A stretch of DNA of 64,000 nt from an uncultured Alphaproteobacteria bacterium (GCA_943787175.1 CALSLK010000011.1:1-64000); one strand, 5' to 3'; shown: positions 27,988 to 37,428, counted from the first letter of the stretch. Translations and numbers: made by a program. The notes: generated by a model not told the origin, from the letters alone.

Positions 27988-29593
27988 TCAGGCTTTCCTG
28001 GGCTCTACTGGTGCAATCTTTGGCTCCTCGGGATCGCGATCATAGGCCGGCGTCATGATCTGGACCTTCTCTTCGTTGAAGACATCGAGAATGTTGGCAT
28101 GGAGGCCCGAACGCAGACGCGGCATCGCTTCGACCGAAGCGGGGTAGATGAAGAGTTCATAAACCACGGCAAAATCGGCAAGTTCACTGCGCAGAACAAA
28201 GGCGCCCGGGCTGGCCTTCAGGCCCTTCGTGCGTGATGCCGCTTCAAGAAGCATCGCTTCGACCTTTGCCTGAGGCTCTTCGTAACCAATGCCCACACGG
28301 GTAGAAAGGATCACGCCATCTGATGCGCCAGGCCTGCTGTAGTTGGTCAGATTGGCGTTCAACAGCCGCGAATTGGGGATCGAGATCAGCTTCGCTGCGC
28401 GGCGTGCGCAGAAGTGTTTCAAGAACCAGGACGGATTCGACCCGTCCTGTGAAACCGTCGATCTCAATGATATCGCCACGGTTGACGCCGCGTCGGTAGA
28501 TGACAACCAGGCCGGCCAGCAGGTTCCCGATGACCGAGCTTGACCCCAGGGACAGGATCACGCCCAGGAAAATTGTCATGCCCTGGAAAGCGTCGCTGCC
28601 AGATCCGGGAATGTAGGGAAAAGCAACGACAATCGAGCAGATCACCATGATCGCGCGCACGATCCGGAAGGTCGGCCAGGTCCAGTCCTGCTCGAATCCC
28701 GGAATGGCGATGACACCCAGTTCGATGTTCTGAAACAGCAACCTGACGATCTTCAGCAGATAGCGGGTCAGGAAAAAGATGACGCCCAGGGCCACAAAAT
28801 CGGGAATCTGCTCAACAAAGGTGATGCCCAGATTCAGGACCGGCTCGGTGAAGACGTGCAAAAGGATCGCGGCAAATCCCCGGGTCGTAGGGAACGAATA
28901 GAGGACCTGCGACAGGTAGTAATAGAGCGCCATGAAAAAGAGCGCGAAGGCAATCATCCATAACGTCAGGCGAATGACGGTTATCAGGACATCGGTTTCT
29001 GCCAGTTTTCCGGTCGTCTCCTCGACCTTCTTGACCCATCGTTCGACACGCCAGTTGGTGTGATGCAACGCAAACCGGAACACGATCACAAGCAGCGTGC
29101 AGAACGCAAGAAACACTCCAGTCCAGCCTGCAGCCACGATCCAGCTGTGCTGGATGGATTCGTCGGACCGACGTTCCCGGTAGTTGGCAACAGCCTGATC
29201 GATGATCAGACCCCAGGCTTCAGCCAGCGTCTCGGCGTCGATGTTCTCAGCCTGGGTGTCAATCTCCAGGACGGCCATGACCTGGATCTCGTCCAGCCAA
29301 ACGTCCATGCCGTACTTGCCGGGCGCAACATGATGAGAGATGCCCAGGTTACCGTGCTCGGCAAACTGCACGATGCGTTCGGCGATTGCTGAAGCGCGCT
29401 GATCCGAATCGAAACCTGATATCCCGCGCACTTCGAACAGTTCGTCGCCGTCAATGGTGACCCAGACGGGTAACTCCTCGACCGATTCAGCGGCGGAATC
29501 TTCCTGAGCCCATACAGACCCGGAGAAACCAAATGCAATCACAAGCAGGCCAACCAGGCCGGCAGCACGCAGCAGTGTCGTCATGTAACGCAT
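27988..29593 (-). CDS. MscS family mechanosensitive channel protein, one frameshift
   Basis: About 535 codons. Signal peptide at the N terminus (LVGLLVIAFGFSGSVWAQ, cleavage before ED), a periplasmic domain of about 130 residues, then several transmembrane helices (WTGVFLAFCTLLVIVFRF, LWMIAFALFFMALYYYL, VALGVIFFLTRYLL, AIMVICSIVVAFPYI), and the MscS pore/beta domain GVILSLGSSSVIGNLLAGLV, YRRGVNRGDIIEIDGFTGRV. The frame shifts near 28415 within the beta domain (after VLVLETLLRTPR) and resumes at LISIPNSRLLNANLTNY and the C-terminal alpha-beta domain. One indel restores the gene. I chose ATG 29593 for the signal peptide; 29584 is an alternative. Protects against osmotic downshock in this family. 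Confidence 0.88.
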
Positions 29594-29733
29594 GGATGTT
29601 CGTTTGCCCCCTACAAAACCTCCGGGTCCAGAATTGATCAGACCAGAGGAACCCAAGGCTAGCCCGCATTTCTTGCCAGCACCACGGCCTGTTCGCTCAG
29701 GCGGAGCTTTGGGTAGGGTTTTATCGCCCGTGC

Positions 29734-30582
29734 TCAGGTTTCGGACACAGGCGCGCCGTCATAAATGGCCGTGTTCTGGGTCCCGACGATGCGCCGGTGC
29801 CAGGCCAGTGCTTCCGGGGTCAGGTCATCCTGGGGTCCGGGAACGGAAATGAAATGGCCATGGTTGTCCTGGCCGCGCACCAGCATGGCGAAATCCTCGG
29901 ATGCCACGACCTGATGCATGCTTGGCGCCAGGTAGTTCACGACGAAGCCAACGCGGCGTTGATCAGCCTGGTTAGGGCCCGATGAATGCAGAAGACGGCC
30001 GTGATGCATGGAGGCCTGCCCTGCCTCCAGTTCAACCAGAACGGTTTCGTCTTCACTGATGTCGATCACGGCTTCCTGCCCGCGGGTCAGAAAATTGGCA
30101 CCATCAAACGTGTCGCGATGTTCGAGCATGTCGAACTTGTGGGAGCCCGGGACAAAACGCATGCAGCCATGTTCGCGTTTGGCCGGACCCAGGGCGATCC
30201 AGACCGATACCAGATCGTCGCTGGAAAGGCCCCAATAGCGCAGGTCCTGGTGCCAGCTCACATAGGACGGACTCTGCGCTTCCTTGGTGAAAAACGTTGA
30301 TCCCCATACCAGAATATCGGGGCCGATCAGTTCTTCGACCGCGTCCAGGATTGTCGGGTTGCGTACCAGATTGTTGGCGAACCTGAAGATGGTGTGTGCC
30401 TGGCTGAGTTGGCCCTTGTTGCCAAGCCTCTGGCCGATGATCTGCGACTCCAGGCGCTCGAGCTCCCCACGATTGGCCATGGCTTCATCTGCGCTGATCA
30501 CGTCGAGAGGCGCGAAATAGCCATCACGCTCAAAATCTGTGCGGATGCTGGTTCTGGTTTGTGCCACTGCAGCCTGGGCCAT
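29734..30582 (-). CDS. phytanoyl-CoA dioxygenase (PhyH) family protein
   Basis: 282 aa Fe(II)/2-oxoglutarate-dependent oxygenase. The iron ligands are visible: H-x-D in SYVSWHQDLRYWG (about residues 117-129) and the distal His in ASMHHGRLLHSSGPN (about 195-209) followed by an arginine that would bind 2-oxoglutarate. GGGAGG lies six bases before ATG 30582. It is divergent from a LysR gene 122 bases away with an operator-like palindrome between them, so it is probably that regulator's target. Substrates in this family range from phytanoyl-CoA to ectoine and small metabolites; not determinable here. Confidence 0.88.
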   Translation of the reverse strand: MAQAAVAQTRTSIRTDFERDGYFAPLDVISADEAMANRGELERLESQIIGQRLGNKGQLSQAHTIFRFANNLVRNPTILDAVEELIGPDILVWGSTFFTKEAQSPSYVSWHQDLRYWGLSSDDLVSVWIALGPAKREHGCMRFVPGSHKFDMLEHRDTFDGANFLTRGQEAVIDISEDETVLVELEAGQASMHHGRLLHSSGPNQADQRRVGFVVNYLAPSMHQVVASEDFAMLVRGQDNHGHFISVPGPQDDLTPEALAWHRRIVGTQNTAIYDGAPVSET

Positions 30583-30656
30583 GGGTCGCCTCCCGTTGTC
30601 GCGACCCATAGGAATGCAGCGCAGGGGGCACGGCAAGTCATGATTCTTGCCCTGAT

Positions 30657-30675
30657 GCGTAAGCTCAACTTATGC
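30657..30675. promoter_or_regulatory. candidate LysR-type operator
   Basis: GCGTAAG-CTCAA-CTTATGC, a 7-5-7 inverted repeat with one mismatch, containing the T-N11-A core (30660-30672). It sits between the divergent LysR and PhyH genes. Confidence 0.6.
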
Positions 30676-30704
30676 TCATGACCTGACGCCATCAGGAGCA
30701 AGCC

Positions 30705-31595
30705 ATGCCAATCCGGCGCATTCCTTCACTTAACTGGCTTCGCGTCTTTGAAGCTGCCGCCCGTCACCAGAGTTTCAGCCGTGCCGGCAACGATCTAAAT
30801 ATGAGCGGACCAGCCATCAGCCAGCAGATCAAGGCGTTGGAGGGCCATCTCGACGCGAAACTGTTCGAACGTGGATCCCGCGCCGTCACGTTGACGGAAG
30901 CCGGTCGCGCTTTCCTGCCGGTGGTGCGTCAGTCCCTGCTATCGGTTGAAACCACAGCAGCCTCGCTTTTCGGACAGGCGCGTCATCGCACGGTGACGAT
31001 CAAGGCGCCGACCATCTTTGCTGCCTCGTGGCTTGCCCGGAACCTGCCCGACTTTCATGCGGCCAACCCTGATATTCAGGTCCACGTCATGAGCGATGAT
31101 GGTGATGACCTCATGAGTCGCGAGGGAATTGATCTCAGCATCATTTACGGTGGCACACCGGTCAGCGAGGGTGACAGCACGGCCCTTTTCGGTGAGACCA
31201 TCTATCCTCTTGCGACACCTGATCTTGCTGCAGCGATTACCGATCCCGCTGAGCTTCTGGGTCACACACTGATCGAGATTTCTTCTCATCGTACAAGCTG
31301 GCTCAGCCTGTTCGAGGCGGCTGGCGTGACCGACCTTGTGCAGGCCCGGTTCTGCTTCACCGATTCGACCGTCATTGCCATGAGCATGGCCGCAGCCGGG
31401 CAGGGTATCGCGCTGGCCCGCGCACCGGCCTCCGGATTTCTCAGCCAACGCCTGGGCCTCGTGCGTTGTCTCGATGGACTGGACGTCAAAAGCGGACTCT
31501 CCTACCACCTCGCCATGCGGTCACTGGGCGCGCTCTCACCTGCCTCGGTGCTGTTCCGCGACTGGTTGCTGAAAATCACGGCATCCCTGCGCTAG
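30705..31595 (+). CDS. LysR-type transcriptional regulator (GcvA-like)
   Basis: 296 aa. N-terminal winged helix LNWLRVFEAAARHQSFSRAG...MSGPAISQQIKALEGHLDAKLFERG (residues about 9-60), then a type-2 periplasmic-binding effector domain with VTIKAPTIFAASWLARNLPDF and the late GQGIALARAPA. The xxLNxLRxFEAAARHxSF start is typical of the GcvA-like subfamily. AGGAG lies seven bases before the ATG. Divergent from the PhyH oxygenase gene. The effector is unknown. Intact. Confidence 0.93.
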   Translation: MPIRRIPSLNWLRVFEAAARHQSFSRAGNDLNMSGPAISQQIKALEGHLDAKLFERGSRAVTLTEAGRAFLPVVRQSLLSVETTAASLFGQARHRTVTIKAPTIFAASWLARNLPDFHAANPDIQVHVMSDDGDDLMSREGIDLSIIYGGTPVSEGDSTALFGETIYPLATPDLAAAITDPAELLGHTLIEISSHRTSWLSLFEAAGVTDLVQARFCFTDSTVIAMSMAAAGQGIALARAPASGFLSQRLGLVRCLDGLDVKSGLSYHLAMRSLGALSPASVLFRDWLLKITASLR

Positions 31596-31655
31596 AGCAT
31601 ATCCTGTTTTGATCGGATCGCTTTGCGATGCGAACAGTGCAGGTGAAGATGCTCT
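31594..31655. repeat. REP-like palindrome, AGAGCAT...ATGCTCT family
   Basis: Complementary ends AGAGCATATC and GAAGATGCTCT around GATCGGATCGCTTTGCGATG; same family as 9890-9940. It overlaps the stop of the LysR gene, which suggests insertion at a gene end. Confidence 0.75.
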
Positions 31656-31682
31656 AACTATCTGAATCTGGTCTGGACGCTC

Positions 31683-33197
31683 CTACCACTTGGCAATCAG
31701 ATCGGTTCCTGCGTGGGGTGCTGGTGCGAAGTCTTCGTTCAGGCGCTGTGTCAGACGATCACGGATGAAGTCATAATCGGCGTCATGGAACAGGTTCCGG
31801 TGTTCGCCTGGGTCATCGCGCAGGTCGAACAATTCGCCCCAATCCTCTCCAGATTGCGGATAAAGCGTCAGCCGCCAGGCCTCGGTAACGATCGTGTGGT
31901 TGTAGACCCGCTGGTCGATGCGCGGGTGAAACTCCAGATACCGCGCCTGGCGTTCCGGCGCGCGCCCTTCCAGCACCGGAACCAGACTTTCACCGTCCTG
32001 GCGGGTGCCGCCGTCACCAGCACCGGCCAGTTCCAGCAGCGTGGGCATGATGTCGAGATGGCTGCTGGGCGCCAGAGAAGTCAGGCCTTCGGGAACATAA
32101 GGCCCTGCCATCACGAAGCTCACCCGGCTGAGATCGCCATAGGGCGGTGGCCCCTTGTGGAGCAGGCCGTGCTGACCCAGGAACTCGCCATGGTCTGATG
32201 TAAACAGGATAATCGTGTCCTCGGTCTTGCCCAGCGCCTCAAGCTTCTCCAACACGCGCCCGATCTGGTGGTCAATCTGGGCCTCCATGCCCCGTGTCAG
32301 GGCAATGGCATGCGCCATGCTCACTGGCGAAATCTCATCGGTCAGCGTCATGCCGCCCTGTTCGACGGCGGGTGCGTCGTTGTCGATCCAGTCCGCGCTC
32401 AACCGGGCGCGCACATAGTCGGGCATCCGGTCCAGTTCTCCTGGAAGCACATCGGGTGCCGGCATGTCGGTGGCATCGAACAGATCAGCCCATGGCCGTG
32501 GTGGGCTGAACGGGTGGTGGGGATCAGGAGAAGACACGAACATCATGAACGGGCCTTCGGTCTGATCCAGAAAGTCGATCGCCCGGTCGGCAATCCAGGT
32601 GTTGTAGTGCAACGCGTCAGGCACGCCGGCGGTCCAGGCTTCCGCAAGGTCAGTCAGGGGGCCGGCCAGTGCTGCATCAGGCTGATAAAGCGGGATCACC
32701 TCAGGGTGCTGCCCGGCCAGCCACGCCGCGTAATGCCCACCCTGCGTTGCCAGGAGCGATTCCCCGATCATCAGGTCCACGGTTTCATAGCCGAAATAGG
32801 GCCCATTCCAGTCGGCACCGTGCCCGGACCGCCAGAACGGCACGGATTCGGGATAACGCAGTGCGGCATCGGCCATGATCGGCTGCAGATGGAGTTTCCC
32901 AACTGCATGAGTCCGGTAACCGGCTTCGTTCAAAAGTCCCGGCAGGGTTGGCAATCCCTCATGCAGCGTGCGCCCGTTGGTCGTCATGCCGTGATGACGC
33001 GGATACAGGCCGGTGATCATGGTGCCCCGGCTGGGGCAACAGATCTGGTTGGGCGTCATGTGGTTATCAAAGCGCATGCCGCGTGCCGCCAGACCATCGA
33101 CCGCCGGCGTGCGCGCCAGGTCGTTGCCGTAACAGCCCAGGCTGTCTGCGCGCTGCTGGTCGGTACAGAAAATCAGGATGTTGGGGCGCTGCGCCAT
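31683..33197 (-). CDS. sulfatase (formylglycine-dependent)
   Basis: 504 aa. The N-terminal NILIFCTDQQRADSLG holds a calcium aspartate (D13), and the formylglycine motif C-x-P-S-R is CCPSRGTMITG with the modified Cys near residue 53. Further family marks: GYRTHAVGKLHLQP near 110 and IILFTSDHGEFLGQHGLLHKGPP near 340. GGAG lies eight bases before ATG 33197; in-frame upstream codons run through a repeat and are not coding. No signal peptide is seen, so it is probably cytoplasmic, like choline-sulfatase or phosphonate monoester hydrolase groups. Substrate unknown. Divergent from the creatininase gene. Confidence 0.92.
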   Translation of the reverse strand: MAQRPNILIFCTDQQRADSLGCYGNDLARTPAVDGLAARGMRFDNHMTPNQICCPSRGTMITGLYPRHHGMTTNGRTLHEGLPTLPGLLNEAGYRTHAVGKLHLQPIMADAALRYPESVPFWRSGHGADWNGPYFGYETVDLMIGESLLATQGGHYAAWLAGQHPEVIPLYQPDAALAGPLTDLAEAWTAGVPDALHYNTWIADRAIDFLDQTEGPFMMFVSSPDPHHPFSPPRPWADLFDATDMPAPDVLPGELDRMPDYVRARLSADWIDNDAPAVEQGGMTLTDEISPVSMAHAIALTRGMEAQIDHQIGRVLEKLEALGKTEDTIILFTSDHGEFLGQHGLLHKGPPPYGDLSRVSFVMAGPYVPEGLTSLAPSSHLDIMPTLLELAGAGDGGTRQDGESLVPVLEGRAPERQARYLEFHPRIDQRVYNHTIVTEAWRLTLYPQSGEDWGELFDLRDDPGEHRNLFHDADYDFIRDRLTQRLNEDFAPAPHAGTDLIAKW

Positions 33198-33237
33198 AGG
33201 TGCACTCCGGCTTGTCGTTGGGCTCACGCATTTAGGA

Positions 33238-33303
33238 TAGATCGGATTCACGCAATTCGGTGGGATCAAAAATGATCCCACCAAACTGCGATCCGATCTA
33301 AGC
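33238..33303. repeat. REP-like palindrome between sulfatase and creatininase genes
   Basis: Large imperfect hairpin: left arm from AGATCGGATTCACG to GTGGGATCA, short A-rich loop near 33271, right arm TGATCCCACC to GATCCGATCT. Related to 9954-10016. It occupies most of the divergent promoter region. Confidence 0.75.
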
Positions 33304-33310
33304 TCATACC

Positions 33311-34081
33311 ATGCAAGGTACGTGGATTGAGGATTTAACATGGCCGGAGGTCGCCGAACGGTTGGCCAGTTCCGTCGTCATTGTGCCTGTGGGCGCGGTG
33401 GCAAAGGAGCACGGCCTCCATTTGCCCATGAAGACCGACTGGCTGCTGGCCCGTGAACTCTCGCGGCGCATCGCCGGGGAACTTCCCGTGCTGATCGCCC
33501 CGGTGGTTGCCTTTGGTTACTACCCGGCCTTCCGCCACTGGCCCGGCAGCCAGCACCTCTCGCCCGAGACCTTTACCGCGCTGATCAACGATCTCATCGG
33601 GGGCCTCATTGCACAGGGTGCGCGCCACATTGCCATCGTCAACACCGGTGTCTCGACCGAACCGGTCCTGCAGGTCGCCACGCGTGAACTCTATGAAACC
33701 ACAGGCCTGCGTATTCCTGTCGCTGATATCACGCGTCTGGGCGCAGGTGCTGCGCATCTCATGGAACACGACATCGATGGCCATGCCGACGAGGAAGAAA
33801 CCTCCATGATGCTCGTCATTGCACCAGAGCTGGTTCAGCTCAGCCGCGCCCGGCGTGACGATGGCAACATGCGCGGGGCTCCCACAACCGTCTTCCGCCA
33901 GCCCAGCGTTTTCCGCAACGATCCCGATGGCGGCATCGATCACAGCGCCACGGGCGCACGCGGTGACCCTTCTCTTGCCACGCCCGAAAAGGGCGAAGCC
34001 GCGCTGGCCGCCATGGCTGATGACCTCATCAGCGGCCTCATGGCCCTCTTTCCCGAACAACTCGGAATTCCAGGCCGTTGA
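33311..34081 (+). CDS. creatininase family amidohydrolase
   Basis: 256 aa. Family marks: VIVPVGAVAKEHGLHLPMKTD (E-H-G-x-H-L-P metal site, about residues 24-44), FGYYPAFRHWPGSQHLSPETF near 68-88, and HADEEETSMMLVIAPELV near 157-174 with the metal glutamates. The family includes creatininase and mycofactocin or lactonase-type enzymes acting on cyclic amides; the reaction here is unknown. The start has no strong ribosome site and lies eight bases after a palindromic repeat. Intact. Confidence 0.87.
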   Translation: MQGTWIEDLTWPEVAERLASSVVIVPVGAVAKEHGLHLPMKTDWLLARELSRRIAGELPVLIAPVVAFGYYPAFRHWPGSQHLSPETFTALINDLIGGLIAQGARHIAIVNTGVSTEPVLQVATRELYETTGLRIPVADITRLGAGAAHLMEHDIDGHADEEETSMMLVIAPELVQLSRARRDDGNMRGAPTTVFRQPSVFRNDPDGGIDHSATGARGDPSLATPEKGEAALAAMADDLISGLMALFPEQLGIPGR

Positions 34082-34113
34082 TTCCTCCCGGCCACTCCTC
34101 CCACCACCCCCAC

Positions 34114-34284
34114 CGTCATGGCCCCACTTGATGGAGCCATCTATGCCAGAGGCCGCGCAGCATCACACCGATGGTTGGATTGACCCATCCGCCAGCCGCG
34201 ATCACAATTGTGGAAACCCGTTACCATTGGGAAGGTTGTTCCAGTTCTCCGGCATGGATGGCCCGGTCAAGCCGTGCCATGACG
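34114..34284. repeat. long imperfect inverted repeat in the creatininase to ligase gap
   Basis: The 270-base gap holds no gene. Two 38-base arms, 34114-34151 (starts CGTCATGGCCCC) and 34247-34284 (ends GTGCCATGACG), match at about 30 of 38 positions in inverted orientation and enclose 95 bases. It resembles intergenic repeats of the GCATGGATGGCCGGGTCAAGCC type. Confidence 0.65.
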
Positions 34285-34351
34285 GAGTGGGGGTGGAGGC
34301 TGATGTGCAGCTCACAAGATCGATCAGGACCCGAACCATGAACGGAGCACC

Positions 34352-35914
34352 ATGATGGACGCCAGGCGTCAGAACAATCTGGGCTACTTCAGCCACGAAC
34401 CCGCGCTCGCCATGCCCGAGCGCATCGCGATGATCGACCTCACACAGGCCTCGCCGCGCGAAGTCACCTATGGAGAGATGGAAGAACGGCTCAACCGTGC
34501 GGCCAATCTTGTTGTCTCCATGGGTCTCAAGCCCGGTGACAGGCTCGCCATGTGTGTGGGCAACCGCTTCGAGTTCATCGAGATCATGTATGGCGCCATG
34601 CGCGCGGGTGTCGTGCCGGTCACGCTCAACACCAAACTGGGCGCTGACGTGCTCGATTTCACGGTGCGCGACAGCGACAGTGCCGCGGCCATCATCGAAC
34701 CCTCAAGCAACCGCTTTGTTGTCGAGGTCTGCGAAGCCGCCGGCCTCAAGCCGCGCATCGCGTTCGATCCTGCACCGGCGGGTTGGCAGGACTACGAAAC
34801 CCTGCTGATGGAACAGCCCACCAGCTTTGATCCGCCGGAGCTTGCCGCTGATCACCCCTCGTTCCAGCCCTATACCTCTGGCTCAACGGGCAGGCCAAAG
34901 GGCGTGGTGCTCACCCATGAAGGCCAGCTCTGGGGTATCCGCATCTTCCAGGAACACTGGCCCGAAAAGCTGGAAAACCGCTCGCTTGCGGCCGTGCCCA
35001 TGTACCACAAGAACGCCATGGCCGGCGCCTTCAAGCCGCTGCTCCATGTCGGCGGATCGGTCGTCATCCTGCCCGATTTCAAGCCCGAGCCGTTCCTGCG
35101 TGCGCTGTCAGATTATCAATGCACCAACACCGGTGGCGTGCCTGCGGTCTATACCGCGCTGCTCCAGCACCGCGAGCTCATCAACCAGCTCGATCTCTCC
35201 CATCTCAAGGGGCTTTCGGTCGGCTCGGCGCCGGTCCAGCCGGAATTGCTGAGCGACATCATGGAGACCTTTGGTGTGAACTGTGTCGAAAGTTACGGCC
35301 TTACCGAAGGTGGGCCCGTGCCCGTCGCTGTGCCGCCTGGCGTCACCGCCGTACCACCTGGAAGCTGCGGCAAAATCCTGCCCGAAGGTGATGTGAAGCT
35401 GGTCGGCACGGATGGTACGGAATCCGACTATGGCGAGATGTGGGTATGCAATCCCGGTGTCACGCCGGGTTACTACAAACGCGATGACGTCAACGCCGAG
35501 AAGCTGGTCGACGGCTGGCTCAAGACCGGCGATCTCTTCCGCGTCGATGAAGACGGCTGGTACTATTTCATGGGCCGCACCGACGACATGTTCAACTGCG
35601 GCGGCGAGAACATCTATCCCAAGGAAGTCGAGAACCTGCTGCTCGCCCATCCCGATGTCACCGATGCCTCGGTCGTGCCGCTGCCTCACCGCATCAAAGG
35701 TGAAGCGCCGGTTGCCATGATCACCGTGATTGCCGGCAGCACGTTCGATGAAGCCGCAGCCAAGGCCTGGTGCCTCGAAAACGGCCCGGCCTACGCCCAC
35801 CCCCGCCGTGTCGCCGTGCTCGACGACCTGCCGCTCAACGGCGCGGCCAAGATCGACCGCCTGATCGTGCAGAAACAGGCACGGGAGCTGTTCGGTGAGG
35901 AGATAGGTGGGTGA
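34352..35914 (+). CDS. acyl-CoA synthetase / AMP-binding ligase
   Basis: 520 aa adenylate-forming enzyme that activates a carboxylic acid to an acyl-adenylate and then the CoA thioester. The P-loop PYTSGSTGRPKGVVLTHEG lies near 175-193, VESYGLTEGGPVPV near 312, GWLKTGDLFRVDEDGWYYF near 388-406 with the hinge, and the catalytic lysine in LPLNGAAKIDR near 500. GGAG lies four bases before ATG 34352; the next ATG (34355) is equally possible. The stop overlaps the start of the VOC gene. Chain specificity cannot be told. Confidence 0.93.
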   Translation: MMDARRQNNLGYFSHEPALAMPERIAMIDLTQASPREVTYGEMEERLNRAANLVVSMGLKPGDRLAMCVGNRFEFIEIMYGAMRAGVVPVTLNTKLGADVLDFTVRDSDSAAAIIEPSSNRFVVEVCEAAGLKPRIAFDPAPAGWQDYETLLMEQPTSFDPPELAADHPSFQPYTSGSTGRPKGVVLTHEGQLWGIRIFQEHWPEKLENRSLAAVPMYHKNAMAGAFKPLLHVGGSVVILPDFKPEPFLRALSDYQCTNTGGVPAVYTALLQHRELINQLDLSHLKGLSVGSAPVQPELLSDIMETFGVNCVESYGLTEGGPVPVAVPPGVTAVPPGSCGKILPEGDVKLVGTDGTESDYGEMWVCNPGVTPGYYKRDDVNAEKLVDGWLKTGDLFRVDEDGWYYFMGRTDDMFNCGGENIYPKEVENLLLAHPDVTDASVVPLPHRIKGEAPVAMITVIAGSTFDEAAAKAWCLENGPAYAHPRRVAVLDDLPLNGAAKIDRLIVQKQARELFGEEIGG

Positions 35915-36755
35915 GGCCCTGACCCCCTGGCTCGACCATGCCGCGCTGGCGACCGACTTGCTCGATCGTGCCGCTGCCGCCTGGGAGCGGCTGGGGTTCA
36001 CATTGACGCGGCGCTCAAGCCATAGCGGGGCGGACGGGCCCTGGGGTACGGGAAACCACTGCATGATGTTTCGCGAAGGGTATTTCGAGCTCATCGGCGT
36101 GACCGATGCCGCGCTCTATCATGAACATCTGCGTGTCCTGCTAGACCGCTACACCGGCCTGCATCTGGTCGCGCTGGGCACCGATGACAGCGATGCCACC
36201 TTTGCCGATGTGCGTTCGCGTATTGATGCGATCCAGGAACCCTATGCCATCGCGCGCCAGGTGCCGTTTGGCGAAGGCAGCCGGGAAGGGCGCTTTCGTA
36301 TTACCGAGATTGATCCCGCATGGTTTCCAGAAGCAGACCTCTTCTTCTGTCAGCACGACACACCAGACGCGCTCTGGCAGAACGACCTGATGGGTCATGC
36401 CAATGGTGCCACGTCTCTGGCCGGTGTCGTGTTGGTTTGTGATGAACCCGACGCGGTGGCCGGACGACTGCAGCAGGTCACGGGTGTTGCACCGACATCC
36501 GGTGAAGCTGGACTGGTTCTCAATCTTCAGCGCGGACGTGTGGAACTCCAGACCCCGCAGGCCTTCTCGGAAAGCCATGCCGGAGCCGCACCGCCCGTCA
36601 CGCCCTGGGTTGGCGCGGTGATCTTTGGCGTCGCCGATCTGGCGGTTATCCGCTCGGTCCTGTCGGCTAACGGCGTGGAATACACGGCCCGTGACGGCAG
36701 CCTGCTGATTGCGCCAGATGAAACCGATGGCGCCTGCGTCGTGTTCGAGAGCTGA
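35907..36755 (+). CDS. VOC family protein (glyoxalase-like domain)
   Basis: 282 aa starting at GTG 35907, with AGGAGATAG five bases upstream; it overlaps the ligase stop by eight bases, so the two are coupled. The N-terminal LDHAALATDLLDRAAAAWERLGFTL and GTGNHCMMFREGYFELIGV are typical of the glyoxalase_3-like group with a metal His in the first strand (LDHAAL) and Glu in YFELIG. A second, weaker repeat of the fold begins at LAGVVLVCDEPDAVAGRL. Function unknown, presumably acting on the product of the ligase or its precursor. Intact. Confidence 0.82.
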   Translation: MGEALTPWLDHAALATDLLDRAAAAWERLGFTLTRRSSHSGADGPWGTGNHCMMFREGYFELIGVTDAALYHEHLRVLLDRYTGLHLVALGTDDSDATFADVRSRIDAIQEPYAIARQVPFGEGSREGRFRITEIDPAWFPEADLFFCQHDTPDALWQNDLMGHANGATSLAGVVLVCDEPDAVAGRLQQVTGVAPTSGEAGLVLNLQRGRVELQTPQAFSESHAGAAPPVTPWVGAVIFGVADLAVIRSVLSANGVEYTARDGSLLIAPDETDGACVVFES

Positions 36756-36770
36756 TCAAATCTCATTCGT

Positions 36771-36868
36771 GTCATCCCGGAATATGCAAAGCGGATATTC
36801 GGGATCTCGGTCCGCACGAAGCTTTTGAAACCTGTCATGACGAGATCCCGGCTCAAGGCCGGGATGAC
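36771..36868. repeat. GTCATCCCGG-type intergenic palindromic repeat
   Basis: Ends GTCATCCCGG and CCGGGATGAC, with inner copies of CGGGATCTCG/CGAGATCCCG; two hairpins in inverted arrangement. It fills the gap between the VOC gene and the convergent thioesterase gene. A partial copy is at 14332-14347. Confidence 0.8.
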
Positions 36869-36886
36869 ACAGTAGAGTGGTGTTAA

Positions 36887-37312
36887 CTACCCGGCTGCCG
36901 TCGCATAGGCGCCGCGACCGACTGCGCAGAGACGGCCTTTGGCGTCGTAGACCTCAACCTCGGCAACCCCGATGGTGCGGCCCTTCTTGATCGTGCGCGC
37001 CTTGGCGGTCATGTCGCCGTTCGATGCCATGCGCAGATAGTCGATTCGAAGATCGATTGTGGGGAACCCCATGCGGTTCATCGCGACGGCCAGTGCGAAG
37101 TCTGCCGCGATGTCGATGATGCTTGCCAGGACGCCGCCATGGATGCCTTCTTCACCTGCCGTGCGCGCGTAAGCCTCCTTGAACGGGATGTTGAAGGTGG
37201 CCGTACCGGCCTCGCGGTCGAATGCTTCCAGGTCCATGTGAAGAAAGCTGTGAAACGGCGAGCGCAGCCAGCCGCGCCACAGCCGTTCGATATCGAGTTC
37301 TTTTTCTTCCAT
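36887..37312 (-). CDS. PaaI family thioesterase (hot-dog fold)
   Basis: 141 aa single hot-dog domain. The conserved helix region reads EEGIHGGVLASIIDIAADFALAVA (about residues 53-76), with the H-G-G motif of the PaaI/4HBT family, and the C-terminal strands TIDLRIDYLRMA and GVAEVEVYDAKGRLCAVG. These enzymes hydrolyse acyl-CoA thioesters. It is convergent with the acyl-CoA ligase operon and so could act on the same type of intermediates. Intact. Confidence 0.88.
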   Translation of the reverse strand: MEEKELDIERLWRGWLRSPFHSFLHMDLEAFDREAGTATFNIPFKEAYARTAGEEGIHGGVLASIIDIAADFALAVAMNRMGFPTIDLRIDYLRMASNGDMTAKARTIKKGRTIGVAEVEVYDAKGRLCAVGRGAYATAAG

Positions 37313-37428
37313 CGGTTCTGCCTGCTTTCTCTAAAGGTGGCGGCCCTCACCACGGCTTCTCCCGTTCCCGGAAGGTGGATGGGTTTGCAGCATAAGCTAT
37401 GGGAGGGTGAGGGAGATGTGGTCTGCTG

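Noticed and set aside
37313-37428. Gene in the 116-base gap between the thioesterase and DAO genes
   Set aside because: No ORF with a start, ribosome site or conserved motif; I see nothing in it beyond likely promoter sequence.
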